Assembly (NCBI RefSeq): GCF_037996825.1
Contig: NZ_JBBNAC010000001.1
Location: 1,922,001-1,986,000 of the forward strand
Length of the DNA: 64,000 bases
Source of the DNA: Bdellovibrio sp. BCCA
GTDB taxonomy: Bacteria > Bdellovibrionota > Bdellovibrionia > Bdellovibrionales > Bdellovibrionaceae
Direction of reading: 5' to 3'
The notes below the pieces were generated by a model. The model was not told the DNA's origin. It saw nothing but the letters and a program-made list of their open reading frames with translations, and did no database searches. The position numbers and the translations under genes were made by a program. Below, in pieces: positions 52,497 to 62,585 of this stretch (position 1 is the stretch's first letter; every line of letters starts with the position of its first letter).

Positions 52497-53402
52497 TTAA
52501 TACTCGTCGTCTTCAACACCGCTTCCACCGTTGTCGCCCATTCCGCGGACTTCTTCGATGAAGGCACTTGTATCCTCTTCAAACTCGTTATCCTGTGCTG
52601 ATTCGTCGATCTCAAGCTCTTGGATAGCAGCCAAGAAGTCTTTTTCCGTGCGAAGATCTCTGCGGATCATCTCAAGGAATTTATCTGGGTAACGGGAAGT
52701 CAATTCTTCCACGTAACGCTCTAGTTTTCCATCAGCCAAGATCTTCTTACGAACTTGGATTTTCTTCCAGAAAAGAAGGTAATGATAACGGCAGTACGCA
52801 TCCACAGCAGCTATTTGATCGCAATCACGAGCGCGGCAGTAACGGCGGCCTTCAGCATCAGTCAGAATAATTTCTTCATCTGTCTTCGGCTTTTCTTCGC
52901 CTGTCCACTCTTCGTCGACTTCGACTTCTTCGTCCGCTTCCTCAACAGCTTTTAATTCCTCTTCGTACTCGCCAATCTCATCACCCATGAGGTCGTCATC
53001 GGCGATAAAGTCGTCATCCAAATCGGATTCTTCTTTTTCCTTACCTTTGCCTTTACCTTTTTTTGCCGCTTTCGCTTCCTTTTTAGGAGCTTTTTCAGCA
53101 ACAGCCGGTTGAGGAGAAGCCTTTTTACTTTCCTTAACTTCCTTCGCCTCTTTCACTTCTTTAACAGGTTTTGCCGCAGAAGCTTTAGCAGGAGCCGCTG
53201 CTTTGGGAGCGACTTTCACTTCGGGCTTTTTCTTTACTTCAGGCTTTTTGGAAGCTGCCTTAACGGGAGCTTTTTCAGCCTTTTTCTTTACAACAGCTTT
53301 CGGTGCTGCCTTTTTAGGCGCTGGTTTTGCCGCTTTTGCAGGGGCTTTTTTAGCAGGTTTTGCGGCTTTAGCCGCAGGCTTCTTTTTAACGATTTTTGCC
53401 AT
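52497..53402 (-). CDS. Lys/Ala-rich histone H1-like protein with acidic middle and zinc-type C-terminus
   Basis: 301 residues from the ATG at 53402. Residues 1-125 are Lys/Ala/Pro repeats (KKPAAKAAKPAKKAPAK...), the pattern of histone H1 tails and of bacterial H1-like DNA condensers. About 130-190 are strongly acidic. The C-terminal ~110 residues hold C-x4-C-x8-C-x3-H in YCRARDCDQIAAVDAYCRYHY, a likely zinc knuckle, then a helical part (FWKKIQVRKKILADGKLERYVEELTSRYP). I do not know a named family with all three parts. DNA binding and packing are inferred from composition. Confidence 0.65.
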   Translation of the reverse strand: MAKIVKKKPAAKAAKPAKKAPAKAAKPAPKKAAPKAVVKKKAEKAPVKAASKKPEVKKKPEVKVAPKAAAPAKASAAKPVKEVKEAKEVKESKKASPQPAVAEKAPKKEAKAAKKGKGKGKEKEESDLDDDFIADDDLMGDEIGEYEEELKAVEEADEEVEVDEEWTGEEKPKTDEEIILTDAEGRRYCRARDCDQIAAVDAYCRYHYLLFWKKIQVRKKILADGKLERYVEELTSRYPDKFLEMIRRDLRTEKDFLAAIQELEIDESAQDNEFEEDTSAFIEEVRGMGDNGGSGVEDDEY

Positions 53403-53467
53403 AATTTTACCTAGGGTGTTCTTTAACTTCAATTTCATGAATGAATCATTTAAAGAGGGGCGTCAAC

Positions 53468-54448
53468 TCATTTCACTGAAATTGTGCCGTCTTGACTGCG
53501 CACAAAAATACTACCTCTTTGTGCGTCGCCCCGCAAGCGTCCACGAACACTTTTCTCTGCACTCAATTTAGTCACTTTGATTTCTGAGGGAACTAGGATC
53601 TCCCCTTCGGTTGTGAGCAAATTCAAGGATGCCCCCGAAGACGGCGGCGTTTGCACACTCACCTTTCCCGATTTCGTTTTCACGTCGACCTCTGAGTCCA
53701 AAAGCATCGTGATAGCCACAGAACCCTCTTGATTTTGCCCCTCCATGCGTCCTTGAAACGCCTGAATATTCATAGAGCCTTTGCCATTTTCAAACTGAAT
53801 TGTACCGCTGCTCAAATTCACCTTGCTATTGGATTGCTGAGTGGAAAGAGATAGGAATCCTCTCACCTTTTCGATATTCAGGGAGCCTGCAAAAAGACTC
53901 GCGTCCACATCACCTTGAATATTTTTAAGAGCCATCGAGCCTGAATAAGAGTCTGCTGACACTTTGCCGGTGTGATCTTGAATATTCACGTCGCCTTTTT
54001 GCACGTAAACTTGCAAAGAACCCGCTCCGCCCAAGGAACTCACACGCCCTTGAGTCACACTCACTTTCAAGTCTTTGCTCCATTTTTGTGCGACCACGGA
54101 GCCGCCGCGCAACTGAATATCTGCAGGCATTGCTGGTCCCCAAATTTCAATTTTTTTCATTTGTGAAGCCGCTTTGGGCAAGATGTTCAGCCAGGATCTT
54201 TTTCCTGCGTATTCATTCATTTTCACTTCAATGATATTATCTTTTTTTGTAACGACAAAAACGCCCTCGGTGCCGGACTCTTCTACGCCCGATACTTTCA
54301 AAGAATTGCCAACCTGTCCCACAACCTGCACCTGGGCTTCTAATCCTTTGAGGACCAGACGATCTCCCTCTGCGACAGGGACTTCATAAGTGGCTGCCAT
54401 AACGGGTTGAAATAGAAGATGTGCGAGAATGAAAGTGATCGCTGACAT
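53468..54448 (-). CDS. Secreted DUF4097-like beta-strand repeat protein
   Basis: 326 residues. The ATG at 54448 follows GGGAG and starts a signal peptide ending at VMA. The mature protein is a run of short strand repeats (KGDVNIQDHTGKVSADSYSGSMALKNIQGDVDAS and later SGKVSVQTPPSSG), the right-handed repeat seen in DUF4097 adhesin-like proteins. There are no cysteines. Function is not known. It is divergent from the acetoacetate operon at 54530. Confidence 0.7.
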   Translation of the reverse strand: MSAITFILAHLLFQPVMAATYEVPVAEGDRLVLKGLEAQVQVVGQVGNSLKVSGVEESGTEGVFVVTKKDNIIEVKMNEYAGKRSWLNILPKAASQMKKIEIWGPAMPADIQLRGGSVVAQKWSKDLKVSVTQGRVSSLGGAGSLQVYVQKGDVNIQDHTGKVSADSYSGSMALKNIQGDVDASLFAGSLNIEKVRGFLSLSTQQSNSKVNLSSGTIQFENGKGSMNIQAFQGRMEGQNQEGSVAITMLLDSEVDVKTKSGKVSVQTPPSSGASLNLLTTEGEILVPSEIKVTKLSAEKSVRGRLRGDAQRGSIFVRSQDGTISVK

Positions 54449-54529
54449 GCGTTGACTCCCTACGAAATTGACTCTGTCGTTAAAATATAAAAAAGTATCC
54501 GGGCATTTACAAACTAATAGAGGTGAAAA

Positions 54530-55705
54530 ATGGAAAATGTCGTGATTGTGAGCAGCGTAAGAACTCCTGTAGCAACTTTCCAAGGTGGTTATTCCACTCT
54601 GGCTGCACCAAAGCTCGGTGCAATTGCTATTAAAGAAGCTATTTCTCGTGCGGGTGTTTCCGCAAATGAAATCGACGAATGCATTATGGGTGAAGTTTTG
54701 ACTGCAGGTGTTGGTCAAGCTCCGGCTCGTCAAGCGGCGTTGTATGCTGGACTTAAAAATTCAACTCCGTGCATGACGATCAATAAAGTTTGCGGATCTG
54801 GCCTTAAAGCTGTGATGTTGGCGGCTGATTCTATCGCTCTTGGTAATACAAAAATTGCCGTAGCCGGTGGCCAAGAGAACATGACTTTGTCTCCGCACTT
54901 GCTTGAAAATTCTCGCTCTGGTTACCGTATGGGACCCACACAAATGACAGACTCTATGATCAAAGACGGTCTTTGGGATCCGTACAACAATTTCCACATG
55001 GGAAATGCAGCAGAGATCTGTGTGAAAGAGCATGGTTTCACTCGTGAAGAGCAAGATGCTTTCGCGATTGATTCTTACAAAAAAGCTCAAGACGCTTGGA
55101 GCAAAGGTCTTTTCAAAAATGAAATCGCAGCCGTTGTCGTTGAAGGCAAAAAAGGCGCTGTGACAATTGATAAAGATGAAGAACCATTCAATACAAACTT
55201 CGATAAAATCCCTGGTTTGAAACCCGCTTTCGATAAAGCAGGAACAATCACGGCGGCGAACGCTTCTAAAATCAATGACGGAGCAGCAGCTCACGTTTTG
55301 ATGGCGGAAAGCGAAGCGAAAAAACGCGGTATCAAACCTTTGGCAAAAATCGTAGCGCACGGAACATTCGCGCATGATCCAAAATATTTCACAACAGCTC
55401 CTGTGGGCGCGATCCGTGGTGCTTTGAACAAAGCCGGTCTTAAAATTGCGGATATCGATCTTTGGGAGATCAACGAAGCGTTTGCAGTCGTGACTCAAGT
55501 GGCGATGAAAGAACTTGAAATCCCAGCGGCGAAAGTGAACATCCACGGTGGTGCGGTAGCTATCGGTCATCCGATCGGCGCTTCGGGCGCTCGCATCCTG
55601 GCAACTCTTGTTCACGCTCTTCATACACACGGCAAGCGCTATGGTCTTGCTACTTTGTGTATTGGTGGCGGTGAAGCTGTCGCTTTGATCATCGAGAAGG
55701 TTTAA
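54530..55705 (+). CDS. atoB: Acetyl-CoA C-acetyltransferase (AtoB-type thiolase)
   Basis: 391 residues, full length for AtoB. The acyl cysteine is in [12 protein letters not shown], the histidine in [12 protein letters not shown] and the second cysteine in LCIGGGEA. It makes or splits acetoacetyl-CoA. It is the first gene of a three-gene operon with the two subunits of succinyl-CoA:3-ketoacid CoA-transferase (gaps of five and two bases), so its role is to cleave acetoacetyl-CoA to acetyl-CoA. Confidence 0.93.
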   Translation: MENVVIVSSVRTPVATFQGGYSTLAAPKLGAIAIKEAISRAGVSANEIDECIMGEVLTAGVGQAPARQAALYAGLKNSTPCMTINKVCGSGLKAVMLAADSIALGNTKIAVAGGQENMTLSPHLLENSRSGYRMGPTQMTDSMIKDGLWDPYNNFHMGNAAEICVKEHGFTREEQDAFAIDSYKKAQDAWSKGLFKNEIAAVVVEGKKGAVTIDKDEEPFNTNFDKIPGLKPAFDKAGTITAANASKINDGAAAHVLMAESEAKKRGIKPLAKIVAHGTFAHDPKYFTTAPVGAIRGALNKAGLKIADIDLWEINEAFAVVTQVAMKELEIPAAKVNIHGGAVAIGHPIGASGARILATLVHALHTHGKRYGLATLCIGGGEAVALIIEKV

Positions 55706-55710
55706 GCCTT

Positions 55711-56409
55711 ATGAGCAAAAAAGTCTTTAAAGATGCAAAGAGTGCGCTCTTTGACGTTAAAGATGGAATGACTTTGGTTCTTGGTGGATTCGGCCTTTGC
55801 GGAATCCCTGAGAACTGCATTGCTGTCTTGCGCGACATGGGCGTTAAAAATCTCACTTGCGTTTCTAACAACGCCGGTGTGGATGATTTTGGTTTGGGTC
55901 AGCTTTTGCAAAACCGTCAGATCAAAAAAATGATTTCGTCTTATGTCGGCGAGAATGCTCTTTTTGAAAAACTCTACATGAGCGGCGAACTCGAACTTGA
56001 GTTCTGCCCTCAAGGAACTTTGGCGGAGCGTATTCGTGCCGGTGGCGCGGGAATCGCTGGGTTCTATACTCCAACAGGAGTGGGAACTCTGGTTGCTGAA
56101 GGAAAAGAAATCAAACAATTCGACGGACGCGATTATGTTCTTGAGCGCGGAATCAAAGGCGACTTTGCTTTCGTGAAAGCTTGGAAAGGCGACAAGTTCG
56201 GAAATCTGATTTTCAGAAAAACGGCGCGCAACTTTAACCCGATGGCAGCAACAGCTGGTAAAATCACTGTCGTTGAAGTCGAAGAATTGGTTGAAATTGG
56301 TGAACTTGATCCAGATCAAATTCACACTCCAGGCGTTTACGTACAACGTATCTTCCAAGGAACGAACTACGAAAAACGCATTGAGCAAAAGACCGTGAGA
56401 AAGGACTAA
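55711..56409 (+). CDS. scoA: 3-oxoacid CoA-transferase subunit A
   Basis: 232 residues. The family nucleotide loop [11 protein letters not shown] is near residue 24, followed by [14 protein letters not shown] and [16 protein letters not shown]. With subunit B it moves CoA from succinyl-CoA to acetoacetate. It starts five bases after the thiolase stop and ends two bases before the next gene. Confidence 0.94.
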   Translation: MSKKVFKDAKSALFDVKDGMTLVLGGFGLCGIPENCIAVLRDMGVKNLTCVSNNAGVDDFGLGQLLQNRQIKKMISSYVGENALFEKLYMSGELELEFCPQGTLAERIRAGGAGIAGFYTPTGVGTLVAEGKEIKQFDGRDYVLERGIKGDFAFVKAWKGDKFGNLIFRKTARNFNPMAATAGKITVVEVEELVEIGELDPDQIHTPGVYVQRIFQGTNYEKRIEQKTVRKD

Positions 56410-56411
56410 CC

Positions 56412-57068
56412 ATGCCTTTAAATAGAGAACAAATCGCTCAGCGTATTGCTCAAGAAGTTGAAGATGGCTATTGCGTGAATTTGGGAATTGGTATTCCTAC
56501 ATTGGTTGCCAACTACATCCCGAAAGACAAATTCGTTATGTTACAAAGCGAAAACGGTCTTTTAGGAATGGGCCCTTTCCCTCGTGAATCCGAAATCGAC
56601 GCCGATCTTATCAACGCGGGAAAACAAACTGTGACCGCTCTTCCAGGGGCTAGTTTCTTTTCAAGTGCTGACAGCTTTGCGATGATTCGCGGTGGTCACG
56701 TGGACTTGACTGTTTTGGGTGCGATGGAAGTTGATGAAACTGGCAGCATCGCCAACTGGATGGTTCCAGGCAAAATGGTAAAAGGTATGGGCGGCGCCAT
56801 GGATCTGGTTGCGGGCGCTCGCAACGTGATCGTGGCTATGCAACACACGGATAAAGAAGGAAACTCCAAACTTCGCAAGAAGTGCACGCTTCCTTTAACA
56901 GGTGTGAACTGTATCAAAAAAATCGTCAGCGATTTCGGCGTGATTGAGGTGACTCCACAAGGATTTGTCCTCAAAGAATACGCTCCTGATTTGAGTCCTG
57001 AGAAAGTTCTTGCGGCCACGGAAGGAAAGATGACAATCGCTCCTGACTGCAAACCCATGAAATTCTAA
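56412..57068 (+). CDS. scoB: 3-oxoacid CoA-transferase subunit B
   Basis: 218 residues. NLGIGIPTLVANYIP is followed by the catalytic glutamate in QSENGLLGMGP. The remainder (DADLINAGKQTVTALPGASFF, GHVDLTVLGAMEVDETGSIANW) is standard. With scoA and atoB it allows growth on acetoacetate and ketone bodies or on prey polyhydroxybutyrate. A terminator follows the stop. Confidence 0.94.
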   Translation: MPLNREQIAQRIAQEVEDGYCVNLGIGIPTLVANYIPKDKFVMLQSENGLLGMGPFPRESEIDADLINAGKQTVTALPGASFFSSADSFAMIRGGHVDLTVLGAMEVDETGSIANWMVPGKMVKGMGGAMDLVAGARNVIVAMQHTDKEGNSKLRKKCTLPLTGVNCIKKIVSDFGVIEVTPQGFVLKEYAPDLSPEKVLAATEGKMTIAPDCKPMKF

Positions 57069-57073
57069 AAATC

Positions 57074-57098
57074 CAACCCCGATCCAAGGTCGGGGTTG
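57074..57098 (+). terminator. Terminator of the atoB-scoA-scoB operon
   Basis: Arms AACCCCGA and TCGGGGTT around a short loop, six bases after the scoB stop. A weak U-tract (TGTCTCG) follows, so it is a fair but not ideal terminator. Confidence 0.65.
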
Positions 57099-57178
57099 TC
57101 TCGATATAATCCCATCCTATTGCAGCTCCGTCTTTTTTGATGAGATAATAAATTTCAATCAAGAGATGAGGTCTGCAC

Positions 57179-58162
57179 GTGGCTGAAGCTAAAAAAGTAG
57201 CAAAAGATACTTACCTTTTTCGTGATGGCGATGCACCTGACGCCATGTACATTATTAAATCCGGTACTTTTGCAGTCACAAAAACCAAAGGCACTTCCGA
57301 AGTCGTTCTCGCAGAAATCAATGCAGGCGCGATGGTGGGAGAAATGGCTCTTTTCGACAACAAGCCCCGCAGTGCCAATGTCAAAGCGACAAAAGACTCT
57401 GAAGTGATCGCCCTCCCCTATGAATCTCTCACGAAGCAAATGGATCAACTGCCTGTGTGGGTGCGCGCGATCATGAAAACGCTGAACGAAAATCTGCGTG
57501 AAGCGAACAAGAAAATTAAAATTCTTGAAAATGCCAATCCCGATGAAGAGCGCTTCCCGCCTCATATCGTGAATAAATATATTTCGATCTTAAATCTTGT
57601 GGGTCATAAATACGGAAAACCTGAAGAAGGCGGCGGCGTGAGCTTTTCCTCTGTTCTTCTTCGCAACTACACGATTCAAATTTTCCAGGAAGCCACCAAC
57701 AAAATGCAAAGCGTGGTGAATGCTTTGACGGATCTTGGTTATATCGCGCAAGAAGACCGTGGTGACGGAACTCAGAAAATCATCAACTCCAAACCTCAGG
57801 AACTTTTTTCTTTTGTTGATTGGTACAACGAATGGCTCTTTAAACAAGAAAAAGACCGCTTGCCGGCTTTGACCGATGCCGAAGTAAAAGTTCTTAATGG
57901 AATTCTTTTATTCGCGCGCCGAGTGGAACCTAACAACAAAGGTTTCCGCAAAGTGAATTTGAATGATGTACAAAATGAATCCATGAAAGAAACAGGAAAC
58001 CTCATTCGCTCCGACGATGTGAATCCTTTGATTGAGAAAAAATATCTCACAGAAAAGATCATGGATGAACAAGGCGTCTACATTATGATCTCTCTAGAGG
58101 ATGTGGAATCCTTGGCTCGCAACTGGACTATCGTTAATAATCTTAAACGAAAGCTCAGATAA
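57179..58162 (+). CDS. Cyclic-nucleotide-binding-domain protein with winged-helix-like C-terminus
   Basis: 327 residues from a GTG start preceded by GATGAGG. The first ~115 residues are a CRP-type cNMP domain (FRDGDAPDAMYIIKSGTFAVTK, with the phosphate cassette GEMALFDNKPRSANVKA, its Arg present). A helical linker follows, then two possible winged-helix units (SSVLLRNYTIQIFQEATNKMQSVVNALTDLGYI, and one near ALTDAEVKVLNGIL). A standard CRP-type HTH is not seen, so it may be a regulator of another type or a non-DNA effector. Ligand unknown. Confidence 0.7.
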   Translation: MAEAKKVAKDTYLFRDGDAPDAMYIIKSGTFAVTKTKGTSEVVLAEINAGAMVGEMALFDNKPRSANVKATKDSEVIALPYESLTKQMDQLPVWVRAIMKTLNENLREANKKIKILENANPDEERFPPHIVNKYISILNLVGHKYGKPEEGGGVSFSSVLLRNYTIQIFQEATNKMQSVVNALTDLGYIAQEDRGDGTQKIINSKPQELFSFVDWYNEWLFKQEKDRLPALTDAEVKVLNGILLFARRVEPNNKGFRKVNLNDVQNESMKETGNLIRSDDVNPLIEKKYLTEKIMDEQGVYIMISLEDVESLARNWTIVNNLKRKLR

Positions 58163-58190
58163 AAGGTCGAGAGTTTCTCAAACTGAGACG

Positions 58191-58218
58191 TTGCTTGTGA
58201 AAACTTAGCAAATATTTA
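58191..58218 (+). promoter_or_regulatory. Possible promoter of the S74 fibre gene
   Basis: TTGCTT (58191-58196), 16 bases, TATTTA (58213-58218), about 85 bases before the ATG at 58303. The match to a sigma-70 site is modest, and no other candidate is better. Confidence 0.35.
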
Positions 58219-58302
58219 ATGAGTTTTCCTCCATAAGCGCTCGAATCCATTCAAAAAAAGGTCCGTAAATACCGATAAGTTCTTTATAAAACGGAGAACT
58301 TT

Positions 58303-61300
58303 ATGAACGTAACCGGAAAGTTCCTGCAAAAATGGATCATTGCGACCGTTGTCTTTCTTTCGCACTCCATAGCTTTTGCTGGCATCGGCCTTACCTACCA
58401 GGGAAGAATTTTAAAACCTGATGGCACTCCATTGGATTCCAGCAACGTTCGCTTCACAATCGAAATTAAAAGTTACAACGACTGCCTTCTTTATCAAGAA
58501 ACACAAACCGTCAACCTCTCTTCTTCTTCTGGAGTTTTCTCTTTAAACATCGGCTCTGCCCCAGCGCCACAGATTCATAACTATGTTGGCTCTTCACTCA
58601 GTTCCGTATTTACAAATCGTGGAAGCTTTACGGGGCTTTCGGGTTGTACGGGTGGAACTTATTCTCCGAATGCGGATGATGATCGTAAAATTGTCGTGAG
58701 TTTTGAGGATCTCACACTTTCAAGTCCGACGATTGAAACCATTCCTTCACAAAATATTTCTTACGTTCCTTTTGCTATCGAGTCTTATCAAATCTCTGGA
58801 TACACTTCACAAAATCTTTTGCGTGTTAGTGATGGTGCTGTTGCCCCGCTAACCGTAGCCGACTTTAACGAACTGATGAATTTAATTAATGGTTCATCAA
58901 CTCAGTATGTGACCTCTGCGACAAACGGAGTCACTTCTGTTGCATTCTCCCCTAGCGATTTTACTGGCGGAACGATCACATCCACGGGCTCTGTCGCTTT
59001 AAAGGACGTTGTAACTGGCGGAACGAAAGGTACTGCTACAAAAGTTCCACAAATCACTTACGACAACAAGGGTCGCATTACGGCCGTAACCGAAGTTGAT
59101 ATCTCTGGAATTCCTGCAAGCGGTACAGCTGGTGGAGATCTCACTGGCACTTATCCAAATCCAACTGTGGGTGCTGGAAAAATCGACGAATCCAAACTAG
59201 CCGATAACGCCGTAACGTCTGCAAAAATCAAAGATGGCGAAATTGCGAATGCCGATATCTCCGCCACAGCCGCGATCGTCGACACGAAACTTGCAACCAT
59301 CACAACCGCTGGCAAAGTGGCTAATTCAGCAACAACGGGGACATCAGCGAATACGCCGGACACTTTGGTTTTGCGCGACTCCAGCGGTGATTTTTCCGCG
59401 CGCAATATTTCCGCAAATCAAATTAATTCCAATGAAACTTATGCGACGGATTTATACATTCGCAATGCTTCAAACAAGACTGTGAAATTTAATTTAGATC
59501 CAGCGGCAGCGGCGAACTTTACGATTGTTTGGCCAACAAACGCGAGCAGCGCAGGAAAAGTTTTATCCAACGACGGAAACGGCAATCTTTCTTGGGTTGC
59601 TGCCAGTGCGGGTTCCGTGACTTCAGTCACGGCGGGCACAGGTCTTAATGTGGGTGCGGGGCCCGGTGGAACAATCACTTCCGTGGGCACACTCAATATC
59701 AACGTCGGTACTAATGCCGGTCAAATTCTTCAATTGAATGGCTCTTCACAAATTCCCGCTGTGGATGGAAGCCTCGTTACAAATTTAAATCCCGCAAGCT
59801 TAAGTGCGGCCGTTCCTATTAATAAAGGCGGAACCGGACAAACAACAGCGCAAGCAGCGTTTAATGCTCTTAGTCCTTTAACGACAAAAGGTGATCTCGT
59901 CACTCGCGACACTACAAACAACATTCGTCTTCCTGTTGGCGCTGATTTCAAATATCTGCGCGCCAACTCAGCAACGACTTCAGGCCTTGAATACGGAGAT
60001 GTCTCCGCAACTGAGATCGCGTCTTTAAGCTCAACAGGTATTGTGAAACGCACTGGAGCTGCAGCCTACACAACTCTTGGCGTGACGGCCCCTCTCGTTG
60101 ATACCGGAACTAATATTGGTCTTAGCATTGGTAATGGTCTGACAACAAACTCCGGAAACCTTGTTGTTGATGCGGGAACGGGAGCCAATCAGATTCCACA
60201 ACTGGATGGCAGTGGAAAATTAAATCCTTCTGTTCTTCCGACGGGAGCTGCCAGCCAGTGGGTCACTTCGGGCTCAAATATTTACTATAATGCGGGAAAC
60301 GTCGGTATTAAAACAGCGACACCTTCAGCTCCTCTGAATATCACGAACTCAACAAACACTTCCATTTTACTCGGTGATTACGTCGGCAATGGAGTGAACA
60401 AACACGAGTCTTTGGCGCAGGCTCCAGCTTATGATTCTGCGACGGATAAAGTTTATACTTTGATTGGTGGTAACTCCTATTTGGACCGCGATGAAGTTCT
60501 TGTCGGTGGTAGCACGAATATGTCCACACAAGCTGCAGCTCAAAATATTATTTTCTATACAACGCCGACTAAAAACACGACTCTTGGAACTGAGAGAATG
60601 CGCATTGATCGCAATGGTAACGTAGGTATTGGCACAAACAATCCGACGGAAATGCTCGAAGTAGCTGGACGAGTGAAGGGCACAGAACTTTGTATTGGCA
60701 CCAACTGTCGCAGTGCTTGGCCTGCGGGTGGTGATTTCATGGCTAACGGTACGGTTCCGATGACGGCTCCTTTAAAACTTGCTGACGGTACAGCTACAAA
60801 TCCAAGCCTCGCCTTCAATTCAAGTCCTAATACGGGTATATATCGCTCTGCCGCCAACGAATTGAGCATTTCTACGGCATCGACAAATCGGTTCACAGTA
60901 CAAGCAAATGGCAATATTTACGCTGGAGCCGCACCTACCTTCCCTGCTGTCTTTACAGTTAAATACCCTGTTCCTTATTTAACCATCGAAGATTCCAATG
61001 ACACAGGCGTAGCCGCAACGGCGGGCGTAAGTCTTCGCGACTCAGCAGGAACGGAGTACGGTTTCTTTGGCGATTCCAGCCCAGCCAACAATGATATTAA
61101 AGTCTATTCAGGAAATGGTCTAAATTTGGTTTCTGGAAATCAGCCTACAACATTCACTGTGAATGGCTCTGAAAGAGTTCGCATCGATACCGCTGGCAAA
61201 GTAGGTATTGGCACAACCACGCCTGGTTACACATTGGATGTGAATGGCTCTTTCAATGCCACTTCGATCAGTATTGGCGGCACAGCGTTCAATCCTGGTG

Positions 61301-62565
61301 CTTATGTTGATACTTCAACAAATCAAACAACTATCGCCGGAAACAAAACCTTCACAGGCACTCTTACCGCGGGTGGCGCAGGCACAGGGCTTTCCGTCAC
61401 AAATAATATGACCGTGGGTGGAGTGGCGACAGCCGCAGGTTTTGCCTCCAGCAGTCTGGGTTCCGCAGGCTCTCCAGCCTTTTCATTTGTCGGAGATCCT
61501 AACACAGGAATTTATTCTCCAGCAGCCGATGCCCTGTCTTTAGCAACAGCGGGTACAGAAAAAGTACGCGTCACATCCGCGGGAAATCTCGGTATCGGAA
61601 CAACAAATCCCCTCGGAAAATTCGTCGTTTCAAAAAGTGGAGCAGAAGGTCTTGAAATCTGGCCGGGTGACTGGCCAGGTGGAGCAACGGGCATTTCTTC
61701 CTACAATCGCAACACGAGCGCTTACAACGCTTTGCAAATTGATGCTTCGACTATTTCCCTAGCTCCTGGCGGACTTGCAACTGGGGGACTTAATGTCACC
61801 GCAACAGGCGTGGGGATCGGGTTGACGAGCCCCGCTTCTAGATTGGATATTGCCACGGCGGGATCTGCCGCAAGCGAAACGGGATTCATTCTTAGAAATC
61901 CTTCAACAGCAGCTTACGCCACAACAAGCATGGACTTCTACACTGCCGGCACTTGGAAAAACTCTATTTGGACAATGAGAAACAACACAGGCTCGGGCGG
62001 TATTTTTGGAATCACGCTTGCTGACTCTGCAGGAGCCGCTCAAGAACGCCTGCGCATTATGGATTCAGGAAATGTGGGGATCGGCGTGACAGCGCCTTCA
62101 GAAAAATTGGAAGTCGCTGGAAATATCAAAGCCACAGAATTCTTGTATACTTCGGATGCACGTCTTAAAAAAGATGTTGTGACTCTCCCCGACGCTCTTC
62201 AAAAAGTTTTACAGCTTCGCGGAGTGAACTTCACTTGGAAAGCGAACGATCAAAAAACGATGGGTTTCATCGCACAAGAAGTGGAGAAAGTTTATCCAGA
62301 GCTTGTGCGCACCGATTCGAATTCAGGATATAAAGCCGTGCAATACGGCAATATCGTTGCCGCATTGGTCGAAGCCCTTAAACAAGAACATCAAGAACGT
62401 CTTGACGCTCAAAACCGTTGCGAGGCTCAGGTAAAACAAGTATCGCGGCAAGTGGCCAGCGTACAAACTGAAACGGAAGCTCGCGTACAAAAACTTGAAA
62501 AAGAAAATCAGGCTTTGAAAGCGCGCCTTGAAAGACTTGAAAAAGCTCTTTTGAAAGAGAAATAA
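58303..62565 (+). CDS. Giant tail-fibre-like surface protein with S74 chaperone (MAT-type candidate)
   Basis: 1,420 residues with a signal peptide ending at AFA (residue 26). The N-terminus (GIGLTYQGRILKPDGTPLD) is followed by long Gly/Thr/Ser-rich strand repeats, as in phage fibres. The motif GIGT..P recurs at least six times, and DPNTGIYxxxADxLxxxxAG-type repeats occur twice. The C-terminus is a Peptidase_S74 intramolecular chaperone with S1284-D-A-R-L-K1289, the Ser-Lys dyad that cuts before the Ser once the trimer has folded, then a coiled coil. Such proteins form trimeric fibres. In Bdellovibrio, mosaic adhesive trimers bind prey in this manner, so it is a candidate of that family. A coupled terminator follows. 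Confidence 0.8.
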   Translation: MNVTGKFLQKWIIATVVFLSHSIAFAGIGLTYQGRILKPDGTPLDSSNVRFTIEIKSYNDCLLYQETQTVNLSSSSGVFSLNIGSAPAPQIHNYVGSSLSSVFTNRGSFTGLSGCTGGTYSPNADDDRKIVVSFEDLTLSSPTIETIPSQNISYVPFAIESYQISGYTSQNLLRVSDGAVAPLTVADFNELMNLINGSSTQYVTSATNGVTSVAFSPSDFTGGTITSTGSVALKDVVTGGTKGTATKVPQITYDNKGRITAVTEVDISGIPASGTAGGDLTGTYPNPTVGAGKIDESKLADNAVTSAKIKDGEIANADISATAAIVDTKLATITTAGKVANSATTGTSANTPDTLVLRDSSGDFSARNISANQINSNETYATDLYIRNASNKTVKFNLDPAAAANFTIVWPTNASSAGKVLSNDGNGNLSWVAASAGSVTSVTAGTGLNVGAGPGGTITSVGTLNINVGTNAGQILQLNGSSQIPAVDGSLVTNLNPASLSAAVPINKGGTGQTTAQAAFNALSPLTTKGDLVTRDTTNNIRLPVGADFKYLRANSATTSGLEYGDVSATEIASLSSTGIVKRTGAAAYTTLGVTAPLVDTGTNIGLSIGNGLTTNSGNLVVDAGTGANQIPQLDGSGKLNPSVLPTGAASQWVTSGSNIYYNAGNVGIKTATPSAPLNITNSTNTSILLGDYVGNGVNKHESLAQAPAYDSATDKVYTLIGGNSYLDRDEVLVGGSTNMSTQAAAQNIIFYTTPTKNTTLGTERMRIDRNGNVGIGTNNPTEMLEVAGRVKGTELCIGTNCRSAWPAGGDFMANGTVPMTAPLKLADGTATNPSLAFNSSPNTGIYRSAANELSISTASTNRFTVQANGNIYAGAAPTFPAVFTVKYPVPYLTIEDSNDTGVAATAGVSLRDSAGTEYGFFGDSSPANNDIKVYSGNGLNLVSGNQPTTFTVNGSERVRIDTAGKVGIGTTTPGYTLDVNGSFNATSISIGGTAFNPGAYVDTSTNQTTIAGNKTFTGTLTAGGAGTGLSVTNNMTVGGVATAAGFASSSLGSAGSPAFSFVGDPNTGIYSPAADALSLATAGTEKVRVTSAGNLGIGTTNPLGKFVVSKSGAEGLEIWPGDWPGGATGISSYNRNTSAYNALQIDASTISLAPGGLATGGLNVTATGVGIGLTSPASRLDIATAGSAASETGFILRNPSTAAYATTSMDFYTAGTWKNSIWTMRNNTGSGGIFGITLADSAGAAQERLRIMDSGNVGIGVTAPSEKLEVAGNIKATEFLYTSDARLKKDVVTLPDALQKVLQLRGVNFTWKANDQKTMGFIAQEVEKVYPELVRTDSNSGYKAVQYGNIVAALVEALKQEHQERLDAQNRCEAQVKQVSRQVASVQTETEARVQKLEKENQALKARLERLEKALLKEK

Positions 62566-62585
62566 AATCTTCGAAAATAAAAACT

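Noticed and set aside
53040-53400. Repetitive Lys/Ala/Pro codons as a DNA repeat or mobile element
   Set aside because: It is in-frame low complexity of a histone-like protein tail, not an independent repeat.
54761-55630. A 289-codon open frame antisense to the AtoB thiolase gene
   Set aside because: Opposite a highly conserved enzyme and with skewed residue composition; a mirror of codon bias.
59000-62100. Internal repeats in the giant gene as a possible CRISPR or tandem satellite
   Set aside because: Repeat units are protein-level (GIGT..P and DPNTGIY-like) with divergent DNA and no constant spacer pattern.
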